Source: Craterostigma plantagineum (Eukaryota; Streptophyta; Magnoliopsida; Lamiales; Linderniaceae). Taken from it: 64,000 bases of DNA. The DNA lies in NCBI GenBank assembly GCA_027422505.1, contig JAPQWV010000017.1, positions 19,221,501-19,285,500 of the forward strand, read 5' to 3'. This document shows positions 24,400 through 34,819 of the stretch, one piece after another. The notes beneath the pieces were generated by a model. It did not search any database, was not told where the DNA came from, and worked only from the letters and a program-made list of their open reading frames with translations. A program made the translations under genes and the position numbers. Numbering within the stretch: the first letter of the stretch is position 1; every line of letters starts with the position of its first letter.

Positions 24400-25545
24400 A
24401 GTGGAGCTTCGGATTTTCTTGCCAGCACGGAGCTGGGCTTTTACGTCCCAGAGGGAAAGCTTCAGGTATTCTAGCCAGCGTGGAGCTGGAAGGTCCCGAA
24501 TTCGGAGCTTCGGGTCTTCGTGCCAGCGCGGAGCTGGGTTTAGGTCCTGAAGGGGGAGCTTCAGGTCTCCTAGCCAGCGTTGAGCTAGAAGGTCCGAATT
24601 CGGAGCTTCGGGTCTTCGTGCCAGCGCGGAGTTGGGCTTTAGGTCCTGAAGGCGCGGAGCTGGAAGGTCCCGAATTCGGAGCTTCGGGTCTTCGTGCCAG
24701 CGCAGAGCTGGGCTTTTAGGTCCTGAAGGGGGAGCTTCAGGTCTTCTGGCCAGCGCGGAGCTGGAAGGTCCCGAATTCGGAGCTTCGAGTCTTCGTGCCA
24801 GTGCGGAGCTGGGCTTTTAGGTCCTGAAGGGGGAGCTTCAGGTCTTCAGGTCAGCGCGGAGCTGGAAGGTCCCGAATTCGGAGCTTCGGGTCTTCGTGCC
24901 AGCGCGGAGCTGGGCTTTTTGGTCCTGAAGGGGGAGCTTCAGGTCTTCTGGCTAGCGCGGAGCTGGAAGGTCCCGAATTCGGAGCTTCGGGTCTTCGTGC
25001 CAGTGCGGAGCTGGGCTTTTAGGTCCTGAAGGGGGAGCTTTAGGTCTTCTGGCCAGCGCGGAGCTGGAAGGTCCCGAATTTGGAGCTTCAGGTCTTCGTA
25101 GGTCCTGAAGGGGGAGCTTCAGGTCTTTTGGTCTGCGCGGAGCTGGAAGGTCCCGAATTCGGAGCTTCGGGTCTTCGTGCCAGCGCGGAGCTGGGCTTTT
25201 AGGTCCTGAAGGAGGAGCTTCAGGTCTTCTGGCCAGCGCGGAGCTGGAAGGTCCCGAATTCGGAGCTTCGGGTCTTCGTGCCAGCGCGGAGCTGGGCTTT
25301 TAGGTCCTGAAGGGGGAGCTTTAGGTCTTCTGGCCAGCGCAGAGCTGGAAGGTCCCGAATTCGGAGCTTCGGGTCTTCGTGCCAGCGCGGAGCTGGGCTT
25401 TTAGGTACTGATGGGGGAGCTTCAGGTCTTCTAGCCAGCGCGGAGCTGGAAGGTCCCAAATTCGGAGCTTCGGGTCTTCGTGCCAGGGCGGAGCTTCGGG
25501 TCCTGAAGGGGGAGCTTCGGGTCTTCTGGCCAGTGCGGAGCTGGG
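24400..25545. repeat. 101-bp tandem repeat array in element B (about 11 copies)
   Basis: The anchor word GAATTCGGAGCTTCG recurs at 24498, 24596, 24672, 24773, 24874, 24975, 25076 (variant), 25155, 25256, 25357 and 25458 (variant). Spacing is mostly exactly 101 bp, with shorter units of 98, 76 and 79. Each unit is itself two ~50-bp half units of the form GGAGCTTC(G/A)GGTCTTC...CCAGCGCGGAGCTGG, so it is a dimeric higher-order repeat. The open frames across it are a by-product of periodicity. Confidence 0.95.
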
Positions 25546-26357
25546 ATTTGAGGTCCCTCTGACATTTGTATACCATTGTGGAGCTGGACCTCTAAGTCCT
25601 TGAGATAATGATTCTGGCTCTGTTGGCCATTGAAGTTCCCAGTGCCTCACGCTCCTACTATGACAGGGACATGAGTCCTGACTGGAACTGACCCCTACCT
25701 GGAAGAGGTGGATGTCATCTGCCTTTAGTTTGCCCAGTTCCTACAGGCTCCTCCTTACCCACCTTCGGATCTAGCTCTGGGTCATGATTAGTGACCTCCC
25801 TCAGATTTGCCGCCAGAACGAGTCATTCAACTTTATCCTTCAAGGAACAACAAATGTTAGTATGGAGGTCATATTATCACATGGAATATAAATGAAAATG
25901 AAATTTAAAGGGTCTTGGAGTTCCGGCAAAGGGTTCCCTCGTCATGGGAGGTCCCCAAGCGGGGTGTCAGTATGTCTTCTGGATCTGTATAGTGGTATGA
26001 ATCTCCATGAGATTCTTGGCGGAGATCCCTTTAAGATTCATCTAGTGGAACTCGTGGAGGTCCGCATGGGTGTTTTGAGATCCCTTTAAGATTCATCTAT
26101 ATCTTCTTGCTCGTCTTTCACCATTTTGGGCCTGTGTTTCAGGTTCTGGCCGCTCCTCAACATGTTTGGCAGTTTCTGGAGGTCCTCCTTCCCATATTGT
26201 GGGTCTAGGTTCTTTGATATGGACAAATCTTCCTCCATTGACGTCTCGCGCGCTTCATTTTGTCCCAGCAGAACAGAAGAGGGGGAAAAAGCAGTAAATC
26301 CTCAGCACAACTTTGCACTCTAGCAACGAAAAAGTTACTCACGTCTTCAACTTGGAT
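25546..26357 (-). other. element B 5' untranslated interior
   Basis: The stretch between the tandem array and the primer-binding site has only short frames without recognised domains. It is probably the leader region of B. Confidence 0.5.
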
Positions 26358-26375
26358 TTCCCACAGACGGCGCCA
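26358..26375 (-). promoter_or_regulatory. primer-binding site of element B
   Basis: On the minus strand TGGCGCCGTCTGTGGGAA starts two bases inside the 5' LTR. TGGCGCC starts are common in plant gypsy-type and derived elements. I do not assign the tRNA. Confidence 0.8.
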
Positions 26376-26377
26376 TT

Positions 26378-27098
26378 TGGTATGGGGCAAACCCAATCAA
26401 TGATATTTTTAAGTGTGGGGGCTCTGGATAATTTGCGGTAGATTAACAGTTATGTAGTTTTCTGGGTAAGCGAGGTGTTGGGGATGCTGGGATGTAAACA
26501 GAAAGAACAACAGGGATTTACGTGGTTCGAATCCTATCGGATTCTACGTCCACGGGGCGCTGGGAACTGTCTTTCACTAAGTGGCAACACGTTACACACT
26601 CATATAATCCTCTCCTTCACTCCTACAATATGAAAACACGTTTAAGATATCTAAAGAGAGAATGTTGTGTGAGTGCTTTTGTAGAGAGATGATCGTTATT
26701 GTGAGAAATGACCAAGTACTTCCTTTTATAGCAGCTCCCAACGGTCTTCCCAAGTAATATCCCAGGATTTCCGGGACGTACCACCTAGGGTGCTTAGGAA
26801 AGATGACTGATTGCTTGATGGAATGACCTCTGCGACAGTAACAGTGAAGTGCTCAGTGATATTTCCCTGTTATAAAGCGACATGCATCCCTGCAACTGCC
26901 TTCCTTCATTTTCACTGTTCCTGCGCCTTTATACACAACGGTTCTTCCTCTTTTGTCCGGTCAAGACTTGTGCCCGTCAGGTCCTTGCAGGTCCTTCGTC
27001 CCAGGCAGATACTTCACTATGGACCTTCTTCTTCATGGGCCTTGTTGGGCCTTTCTTTATTTGCTTTTTTCCAGCCCGTCTTAGTTGAGTCCATATCA
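26378..27098 (-). repeat. 5' LTR of element B
   Basis: Matches 6754-7471. Its inner end reads CCATACCA on the minus strand instead of CCATATCA, a one-base change in the terminal inverted repeat. Confidence 0.9.
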
Positions 27099-27103
27099 AA
27101 GAT
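27099..27103. repeat. target-site duplication AAGAT, right copy, element B
   Basis: Identical to 6749-6753, confirming the borders of the whole 20.3-kb nest. Confidence 0.9.
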
Positions 27104-28494
27104 AAACTGTGCTCTTTTGAGCAACAATGAGTTCTTAATTTATACTACTCGTCACTTGCGTGTCCATGATTTTCTCTTCTACATAATTGCTAGATGAACG
27201 CTTCGATAATCAGGGATGATTCTCCATAATTGGCTCTTTATCATTGGTGTCCGATCTCCATTGCCATATTTAACCTAAACATTAAATATTAGTAATTAAG
27301 CACAACATATATCATAAATCTACATAATATAAGCTCAAATATTATGATAATTATTATTCTATCATAGACGTAAAAGAAGTGCCTTTAGTAGGGTGGCGGC
27401 ATCGTATAGCGAGATAACTCTACTGGTGGACTTAAAAAGCTAACGGTAGAAAGACGTTCCGATCGACTTTAATAGTGGCCAAAGACGATGGACTCTAAAT
27501 GGCTGACGATTGTTGAGTGCTAGGAAGTTTAGTTAGCGGAATACACTTGGGAGGTTATATTGCGTAAGTCTAGCTATGGAAGGTTGTACATCGTAATATG
27601 TAAGCCGAGTCTTCTAGTGAGAGCCTTCCTTGCGAGGAAGAACGAAAGACGTAGGAGTATTGAGACTCCGAACTTCAATAAACAAATCGAGTCCCGTGCA
27701 TTGCATTCATACATATCTAGCATGTGCATTATTGAAGCATTTTAGGTGTTCGATAAAATGCTTCAACCAAAACTGGTTTTCAACTTGCATTATTTTAAAG
27801 TATTTTTTTGTATTTTCATAAAACCGATTTTAAGAAGATTAAGTCGAGTATTTTCCACTTGGTTTTAAATCCAAACTCGCTTAATCTCTCGATGCTTAAA
27901 AATTTTCAAGAGCTCGAGTTCAAATTTTCGAAAGTGTTTTCACCCCCTCTGCTAAACACTAAACCGATCCTAACACTATCAATTTAATTTTAATATAAAT
28001 AATATTTACTAGATAGAGGATGTGACTTCTTGTAATTGCAATATTTTTTGTTAAAATTTCTAGGGGATTATCGGATAATTCAAGCTCTTGAATCTACTTT
28101 ATATATCTTTCTTTAACTATCACCAATTGATTTACATAGGACCCGTCGATTTCTAATAATATCATCATCGAAATAATTATCACAGGTCAACTTGTACTCA
28201 AATAACACTGCTCAAAATATTATATACTTTAAATTACTAATTCACATATGAGATAGGGCTTGAGTCATCAATCTTCCTTAAATCTCACCAAGTACGAGAA
28301 CAGTTCACAAAGCAACATTAAAAAAAAAAATCAAGCTTCAAACAGTCTTCAACATTAAATACGCCGCATAGTAATTGACTTAGAGCTATTAATTAATCAC
28401 GATATGATGTCCCAATATGAAGCTCGCAAATCTGTAATAAAACTTTAAACCCACAAATCTGCTATATTTTTTTTTTCTTTCTTTTCCCTTAACC
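27104..28494. other. flank of element B and upstream region of split SPH gene 4
   Basis: 27,104-27,975 continues the degraded sequence left of element B. On the minus strand near 27,950 it has a GGATCGGTTTAGTG...GAGGGGGTGAA stretch like the edge of a plant LTR. 28,000-28,494 is AT-rich with no gene and is the presumed promoter side of SPH gene 4. Confidence 0.4.
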
Positions 28495-28567
28495 ATGATA
28501 AACCCTTACATAGAGACCCTTATTCTCAAAACCTTATTCGTGTTCGCACTAATCCTCACGGTCAAAC
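28495..28567 (+). pseudogene. SPH gene 4, part 1: start codon and signal peptide
   Basis: ATG at 28495 opens a hydrophobic signal peptide (MINPYIETLI...LFVFALILTVK) that runs without a stop into the target duplication CAAAC at 28563-28567, where element D begins. It matches the N-terminus of SPH gene 2 (MTNP...TLVL...LIILIIKPTT). Read across to the inverted part at 35,155 downward, the frame continues with PTTAEAK, exactly where gene 2 has PTTSS. The gene was intact before D inserted. It is now separated from its body by 6.6 kb and opposite orientation. Confidence 0.85.
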
Positions 28568-29018
28568 TGTTAGCGTGGCAGCGGACCCGGTCGAGTAATA
28601 TCATGGCTAATATTTGAGTAATTAAAGATAACAGTGGATACCGAGATTTAACGTGGAAAACCCCAAAACAAATCGGGGTGAAAACCACGGGCAAGGAAGA
28701 AGAATCCACTATAGAGGAAAAATATAGGAGTTACAACCTCTCAATCTATAAAGGATAAAACCCCTCAATATCTCTCTTTTATAGTCGGAGAAAATACCCG
28801 ACAAACAATTTTTTACTTCTCTCTATTTTCCTTATTGCACTGTCTTTGCTTTGTGCTTCTGTGTGGTGAACATACGTTTGTGGGATTGCCTATTTATAGG
28901 CAATAGAACTTGCACAAATGAGGTAATTGCTTACCTCATTTACAAATGCGAACACGATGACCATTCAATTCTCATGTGATTTTTTTTCTTTTGACTTGTA
29001 TAGCCGCATGTTCTGACA
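28568..29018 (-). repeat. 3' LTR of element D
   Basis: Borders TGTTAGCGTGG...TTCTGACA on the plus strand. AAGTGGGAGAT on the minus strand at 29019-29029 is the polypurine tract. The LTR has a CTATTTATAGG box near 28,890. Confidence 0.9.
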
Positions 29019-29094
29019 ATCTCCCACTTGAAGAAGTTGATTGAGGATCAATCAGATCTTCACACTATTCTTTCTCCATTGCCTTTCATGTTGC

Positions 29095-29778
29095 TTACAT
29101 TTTCGCTAGGCCGCTTGAGGAACGACACCAAACGAACTTGTCAGTGTTGACCGCCTTCGACAAGAAATCTGCTAGGTTGTCTTTCGTATGAATTTTCAGC
29201 ATATCAACCGTGCCCTCTTCCACTTTCTCATGAACGAAGTGATACTGGACTCCTATGTGCTTTGTCATGGAATGAAATGCTGGATTCCTTGCGAGATGCA
29301 AGGCACTCTGACTGTCACAGCACAGAGGAATATTCTCCTGTCCGTGCCCGAGTTCCTCCATGATCATTTTCAACCATACCGCCTCTTTACTTGCCTGCGT
29401 AGCTGCAACATATTCAGCTTCAGTTGTTGACGTCGCGACAACGGACTGAAGCTTTGATACCCAGCTTACGGCTCCGCCAGTAAGAGTGAACAGATATCCC
29501 GTGGTAGATTTGCTCTTGTCAAGATCACCTGCATAATCAGAGTCAACATACCATCTGATAGTAAAGTCTGCTCCTCCGTAACATAATGCAACATCTGAGG
29601 TTCCTCTGATATATATCGTAGGATCCTCTTCACCGCGCTCCAATGCTCTGTGCCAGGATTCGCCATGTACCGACTTACTACTCCCACTGCATGGGCAATG
29701 TCTGGTCGTGTACAAATCATCGCGAACATAAGACTTTCCACCGCTGATGCATACGGTACTCGAGACATCTCCATCCAC
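29095..29778 (-). pseudogene. element D RNase H
   Basis: It contains VDSDYAGDLDKSKSTTGY, the STTEAEYVA motif, CDSQSALHLARNP and KIHTKDNLADFLSKA, the standard order of a copia RNase H. It overlaps the RT frame (29466-30608) in another register, so a frameshift separates them near 29,600-29,780. Confidence 0.9.
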
Positions 29779-30608
29779 CCTTCTTCACTGCTAGGACTCA
29801 TACTTGAGGATAATTTGAAATTAACAAGAAGTGGGGTAGAAATTGGCTTACAATCTTGCATATTGAAGCGTCGCAAGACCTTCCTCAGATAATTCTTCTG
29901 CGAAAGCCAAATCTTCCTGTTATTTCTGTCTCGGTAAATTGGCATACCTAGAATCTTGTTTGCCGGTCCCATGTCCTTCATCTCAAATTCTCTAGCCAAC
30001 TGTGCCTTGAGTTCTTCAACACGATCTTTGTTGGGGCCTGCTACCAACATGTCGTCAACATACAACAGTAATATGATAAAATCATTTTCTCCAAACCTCT
30101 TGAAATATGCACAAGGGTCTGCATTCAATCTGTTGTATCCAAGGCTCATGATGAAGGAATCAAATCTCTTATACCAACACCTCGGCGCCTGTTTGAGACC
30201 GTATAGAGCTTTGTTCAACCTGCAAACCAAGTTCCGTTTTTCTTTGTCTTCAAAACCTTCCGGTTGGAGCATATAAATCTCTTCTTCAAGATCTCCATGA
30301 AGAAAAGCCGTCTTCACATCTAGTTGCTCTAGATGTAGATCGAATGTAGCGCACATCGCTAGGAGTACCTGAACAGTCGTCAGTCGAACCACAGGTGAGA
30401 ATATCTCGTTGAAGTCGATGCCTTCTTTCTGAGCATAGCCTTTAACCACCAGTCGTGCACGAAACCGCTCTACTTGATCATCGCTGTTCCATTTGATCTT
30501 AAAGACCCATTTATTGCCGATTGCCTTTCTTCCGTCCGGTAGTGGCACCAGTTCCCAAGTCTTATTTTCCGTAGAGCTTCCATTTCTTCTTGCATTGCCG
30601 CCAACCAC
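29466..30608 (-). pseudogene. element D reverse transcriptase
   Basis: [35 protein letters not shown], the catalytic LLYVDDML and the GMPIYRDR region identify a complete copia RT. The N-terminus is frameshifted relative to the integrase C-terminal part upstream. Confidence 0.93.
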
Positions 30609-31048
30609 TGATCTGCATCTGAACTGTTCAGTGCTTCTTGAAGAGTTGATGGCTCTCCGTCATCAGTTAGAAGACAGTATGCAACGTTGCTGTCCATATC
30701 GTAATCTTCATGCCAGGATGGTGCGGCTCTTTTGCGTGTGCCCCTTCTAACTTCTGGCTCTGAAGATTCGCTTGGCCCTTCTTCGTGCTCTGGTGCTGAT
30801 TCAGAAGAATCTTGTTCTATAGACTTCCCTTTCACCTGAATCGTCATAGATTCTGGGCTTTCCTTTGTAGTGCTATCATTTCCTCCGATTAGTTTATCTT
30901 CTAAGAAGATAACCTCCCTGCTGATGACGACCTTGTGGGCAGTGGGATCCCACAAGCGATACCCCTTTACACCATCAGCATACCCCAAGAACAAACACTT
31001 TCTTGACTTCGGATCCAACTTCATAGTTTCTTGGGCATTGTATATCAC
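30470..31048 (-). pseudogene. element D integrase C-terminal region and linker
   Basis: It begins in the integrase C-terminal domain (KCLFLGYADGVKGYRLWDP) and runs through a Ser/Glu-rich linker to the start of RT. It is separated from the integrase core by a stop at about 31,103. Confidence 0.85.
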
Positions 31049-31102
31049 GTACGCAGGACTTTCAAATACATGGAGTTTGGAATAATCCGCTGGCTTTCCT
31101 GT

Positions 31103-31507
31103 CTACATCTCCATCGGCGTCTTCTGATCAATTGCCATCGAAGGCGATCGATTGATCACGTAGCAGGCGGTGTTGACTGCTTCTGCCCAGTATGACTTAT
31201 CCAGACCTGCAGCTCCCAACATGGCTCTTGTTTTTTCCAACAGAGTCATGTTCATCCTCTCCGCCACTCCATTTTGTTGTGGAGTATACACCGTAGCGTA
31301 GCACCTTTTGATGCCTTCTCTTTTGGAAAAGCTATCAAATTCTCTGCCAGTATATTCTCCTCCGTTATCCATCCTCAAACACTTGATCCTTTTTCCTATA
31401 TCAAGTTCGACCCGAGCCTTGAAATTTTTGAAGGTAGCGAACACATCTCCCTTACTCTTGATGATATACACCCAACATCTCCTGGAGTAATCGTCGATGA
31501 AGGACAC
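31103..31507 (-). pseudogene. element D integrase core
   Basis: FIDDYSRRCWVY, RMDNGGEYTG and the QQNGVAERMN block give the catalytic D-D-E acids. A stop follows at PMEM, where the element would normally continue. Confidence 0.9.
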
Positions 31508-31618
31508 GAAGTACTTCCCTCCTCCTCGGGATGAAACCGGTGATTACCATACATCAGAGTGGACCAAGTCTAGAATATCGTTGCTTCTAGAATTTGATGT
31601 GTTGAATTGTAGCCGATG

Positions 31619-31972
31619 CTACTTGTTTGCTACGCAATGCTCACAGAACGATAGTGACACCTTCGTGAGACTCGAAAGTAGATTCTGGCCCGCAAGAATT
31701 TTCATTCCTTGTTCCGACATATGCCCGAGCTTCTGATGCCACATCATAGTAGATCTTTCGGTTGAATTTCCCGAAGCTACAGATGCTTCCCTTTCTTGCA
31801 CCCTCTCTCCCAACAGCATATACAAATTTGCAGCAACCTTTTCACATTTCATGACTACAAGTGCTCCCCGGAATATTTTAATTATTCCTTCCCGAACTTT
31901 GATTTCACAGCCAAGATCATCGAGCTGTCCCACAGACAATAAATTCTTCTTTAGACCTTCCACGTGCCGCAC
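31619..31972 (-). pseudogene. element D GAG-pre-integrase region
   Basis: VEGLKKNLLSVGQLDD, MWHQKLGHMSEQGM and FCEHCVANK are typical of the stretch between protease and integrase. An in-frame stop at its start separates it from gag-protease, and another follows. Confidence 0.88.
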
Positions 31973-32992
31973 TCATTGAATAGTGCGAACTGTACCGTCG
32001 TGCAACTGCAACCTCACGGTTCCAACGCCTATGATCTTTAAGGCATTATCTTCACAACCATACACAGATCCTCCTAAGACAGGTTCGTAGTGGTTGAACC
32101 AGTATCTTCGAGAGGTCATATGATAAGTTGCGCCCGAGTCAAGAAGCCATATCTCATCGTACGCGTTCCTGCTCTCCGTTGAGATAGCTGTTTCACTACA
32201 CAATACGTCTCCACCTGGCGCGTTTGCCAGATTTCCTTGAGGATTGGAGTTCTTCAGGCTCCAACAATCCTTCTTCAAGTGACCCTTCTTTCCACAATGG
32301 TAGCATTTCATATCCTTCTTCTTACTTCTTGATTTTCCCCTGCCTTGAATGTGACTCCCACTTGAACCACGTTCCGTTGATCTCCCTCTCATCACCGTCA
32401 AAGCTTCGACCTGTTGCGAGCTTGCTTGTTGGTCCTCTTTGTTCTTTCGCTGATTTTCTTCTTCGAGAATAGCAGCTGCAATGTTATTGAAGACCAGAAC
32501 CTTCGCGTTATTCGTCAAGTTGATGATGAGTTGATCATACGAATCAGGCAGACTTTGAAGTAGAATTTCTGCACGTTCTTTATCCTCTGTTTTATACCCC
32601 AACGATGTTAGCTGGGAAAATAGAGTATTCAAGACGTTGAGATGCTCCGTCACAGAAGTAGATTCAGACATTCTCAAGGTGAATAATTTTCTCTTCAAGA
32701 AAATTTTGTTGTGTAACGATGTCGGCTCGTATAGATTCGTTAGTTGATCCCATATCTCCTTTGCCGTTTTCTTTTCTTCGACGCTGGACAATATCTCATC
32801 TGCTAGTGCCAGATGGATATTTGCAACAGCGCTCCCGTCCATCTCATTCCTTTTCTTTTCGTCTGTAACTGTGGCTGGTTTTCCATCGATAGCCCCCAGA
32901 CAGCCGTCCTTTCGCAAGATCGCCTTTATCTTTAATTTCCACAGTGAGAAATTTCTCCCGTTGAACTTTTCGATATCGAACTTCGCCGCCAT
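31973..32992 (-). pseudogene. element D Gag and protease
   Basis: An ATG at 32992 starts FDIEKFNGRNFSLWKLKI, a UBN2-type Gag. The zinc knuckle CYHCGKKGHLKKDC follows at about residues 230-245, and the protease motif LLDSGATYHM near 283. The frame ends after VRTIQ with a stop where pol should continue (VRHVEGL). Confidence 0.92.
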
Positions 32993-33175
32993 AATTTTTG
33001 CTTAGTCGTGAACGATAACTCCGACGGGGTTGCAGCAGATAATTATTGAACTCGTACCGGCTTTATCGTTATCGTAACAAGGGCAGTATAATATCTATTA
33101 TTTTCTGATGTGGAGGGTCCACGTTAGTAGCAACCACAGAGCATACGATAAATAGATATATAAAACCCAAGGTAG

Positions 33176-33187
33176 GCTCTGATACCA
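33176..33187 (-). promoter_or_regulatory. primer-binding site of element D
   Basis: TGGTATCAGAGC on the minus strand, two bases inside the 5' LTR (33190), is complementary to initiator tRNA-Met. Confidence 0.9.
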
Positions 33188-33189
33188 AT

Positions 33190-33647
33190 TGTTAGCGTGG
33201 CAGCAGACCCGGTCGAGTAATATCGTGGCTAATATTTGAGTAATTAAAGATAAAAGTGGACACCGAGATTTAACGTGGAAAACCCCCAAATAAATCGGGG
33301 TAAAAACCACTGGTAAGGAAGAAGAATCCACTATAGAGGAAAAATATAGGAGTTACAACCTCTCAATCTATAAAGGAGAAAACCCTCAATATCTCTCTTT
33401 TATAGTCGGAGAAAATACCCGACAAACTCTCTATTTTTTATTTCTCTCTATTTTCCCTATTGCACTGTCTTTGCTTTGTGCTTCTGTGTGGTGAATATAC
33501 GTTTGTGGGATTGCCTATTTATAGGCAATAGAACTTGCACAAATGAGGTAACTGCTTACCTCATTTACAAATGGGAACACGATGACCATTCAATTCTCAT
33601 GTGATATTTTTTTTTTCTTTTGACTTGTATAGCCGCATGTTCTGACA
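33190..33647 (-). repeat. 5' LTR of element D
   Basis: It is 458 bp. It shares several states with the solo LTR at 35,161 that the left LTR lacks: TATCGTGG, GATAAAAGT, and the AAACTCTCTATTTTTTAT insertion. It resembles the solo LTR more than its own partner. Confidence 0.9.
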
Positions 33648-33895
33648 GGATATGGAATGACTACGGCTACTTCACATAACTAATTTCAGGTCTATATGTC
33701 TCGTCCCATGTTCTTACAGCCTACGACAATAAATGAATCCAAAGCGGATTCGAACTCATGAACTCCACTGTTTTTGAGTTTGATTAAAACATAAACTGCC
33801 ATTATATTCCCATCTCTTTCAACTATTTAATAACATTCATTACAACCGATAAGAAACAATCCCTGAGACTCTCATAAAAATTCATCGACTATAAC

Positions 33896-34716
33896 CAATG
33901 TTGTAAAATTCGCTAGACGCTAGTCGGGCGGCCGAGGGGGGCCTAGCGCCTAGGCGGTCTAGGCGGGGCCTAGGCGGTTTCTAGGCGTAAATTAGACGGT
34001 ATACGTGTTTTTATTGTAACTTTTATATATCAAATATATTAATGTTTTACCAAACTATGGTGTATCAATTATCCATACATTCTAGAGAAATAATATCACT
34101 ACTAACATTTGGAAAAACAATGTTTGTAAAAAATTATGTTTTTGGATGATATTGGACAAATTTATTTCATTTTTTTATTTCAGTTTATGTATTTGTTATC
34201 AATTATATTTTAGTTTATAGATTTTTAATTTCAGTTATATTTTATATTTTTGCTTATATTTTAGTTAAAAATTTAAGTTAATATTTTGTTTTTTTTATTT
34301 CAATCTACACTCTTTTATGGATGGACAAAGCGTTGTAGTATTAGTATGACTATTTCCCTTGTCCCACATCGATTGGTTTGTGTAACTTACTGCTAGAAGC
34401 CTCTCTATATAAAGAGATGTCGACCTCTTAAAAAATCCTGTGGTGGGTCTTCAATGCAGTATGTTTCTGCTTAAGGAATATCCACATAGTAAATTTTTCT
34501 TATTATTAATAATGGCCTTCCAAAATTATTGGGCTGACTTGTAGTGAGCCGAATTTTTTGATTATTCGGCCGATTATACGGATTAGTCGGCCGACTTTTT
34601 GGATTGTTCGGCCAATTAATCGTTTGGCCGATTAATTGGCCGTATAGGGTGTTTTTGCCTCGGTGAGTAGTCGAGTAGCGCTTAGTTGGCCGCCTAGGCA
34701 GAGTTTTACAGCAATG
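33896..34716. mobile_element. hAT-like non-autonomous element
   Basis: The ends read CAATGTTGTAAAA and TTTTACAGCAATG, imperfect inverted repeats. Subterminal regions are rich in CGCCTAGGCGG/GGCGGCC words on both sides (33,920-33,990 and 34,665-34,700). The flanking 8-mers ACTATAAC and ATCATAAC agree at 6 of 8 positions, as for an aged 8-bp duplication. There is no transposase. The middle contains repeated TCGGCCGA words (34,550-34,640). Confidence 0.7.
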
Positions 34717-34819
34717 ATCATAACTAAATCCCTCCCCTTCATAATGCAAGTGAGATCACTTTTTACAACAATGATTATAACTAAATCCCTCCCCTTCATA
34801 ATGCAAGTGAGATCACTTC
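34706..34819. repeat. 57-bp tandem duplication at the hAT border
   Basis: The block from ACAGCAATGATCATAAC to GAGATCACTT repeats with a 57-bp period (anchor CCCTCCCCTTC at 34730 and 34787). It spans the terminal bases of the hAT-like element and the 3' flank of SPH gene 4. Confidence 0.8.

Larger units (their letters stand above)
6754..27098 (-). mobile_element. element B: large non-coding LTR retrotransposon with element A nested inside
   Basis: Two 0.72-kb LTRs (6754-7471 and 26378-27098) bound by TGATATGG...CCATATCA enclose the element, and perfect AAGAT duplications flank it. The primer site lies inside the right LTR and the purine tract beside the left one, so the element is on the minus strand. 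Without nested element A it is about 10.0 kb. I recognise no gag, protease, integrase or reverse transcriptase in its interior. The interior is GC-rich repeats and broken frames, so it looks like a LARD-type non-autonomous element. The LTRs differ at roughly 17 sites by eye (about 2.4%). Confidence 0.88.
28568..33647 (-). mobile_element. element D: Ty1/copia retrotransposon (TNT1-94/Tork-like), decayed
   Basis: LTRs of about 0.45 kb (28568-29018, 33190-33647), TGTCAGAAC...GCTAACA in element orientation, enclose Gag, protease, integrase, RT and RNase H on the minus strand. Protein features fit the TNT1-94-like group. Coding is cut by several stops and frameshifts. The outer 5-bp flanks are CAAAC (left) and GGATA (right), which do not match each other. 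Each instead matches the reverse complement of a flank of the solo LTR at 35,161-35,613. Confidence 0.92.

Noticed and set aside
24400..25545. CRISPR-like direct repeat
   Set aside because: The units are contiguous with no unique spacers, and the DNA is plant nuclear.
24480..25650. Open frames of 79-118 codons across the tandem array on both strands
   Set aside because: They repeat with the 101-bp unit, have no domains and overlap on opposite strands. They are products of periodic stop-free sequence.
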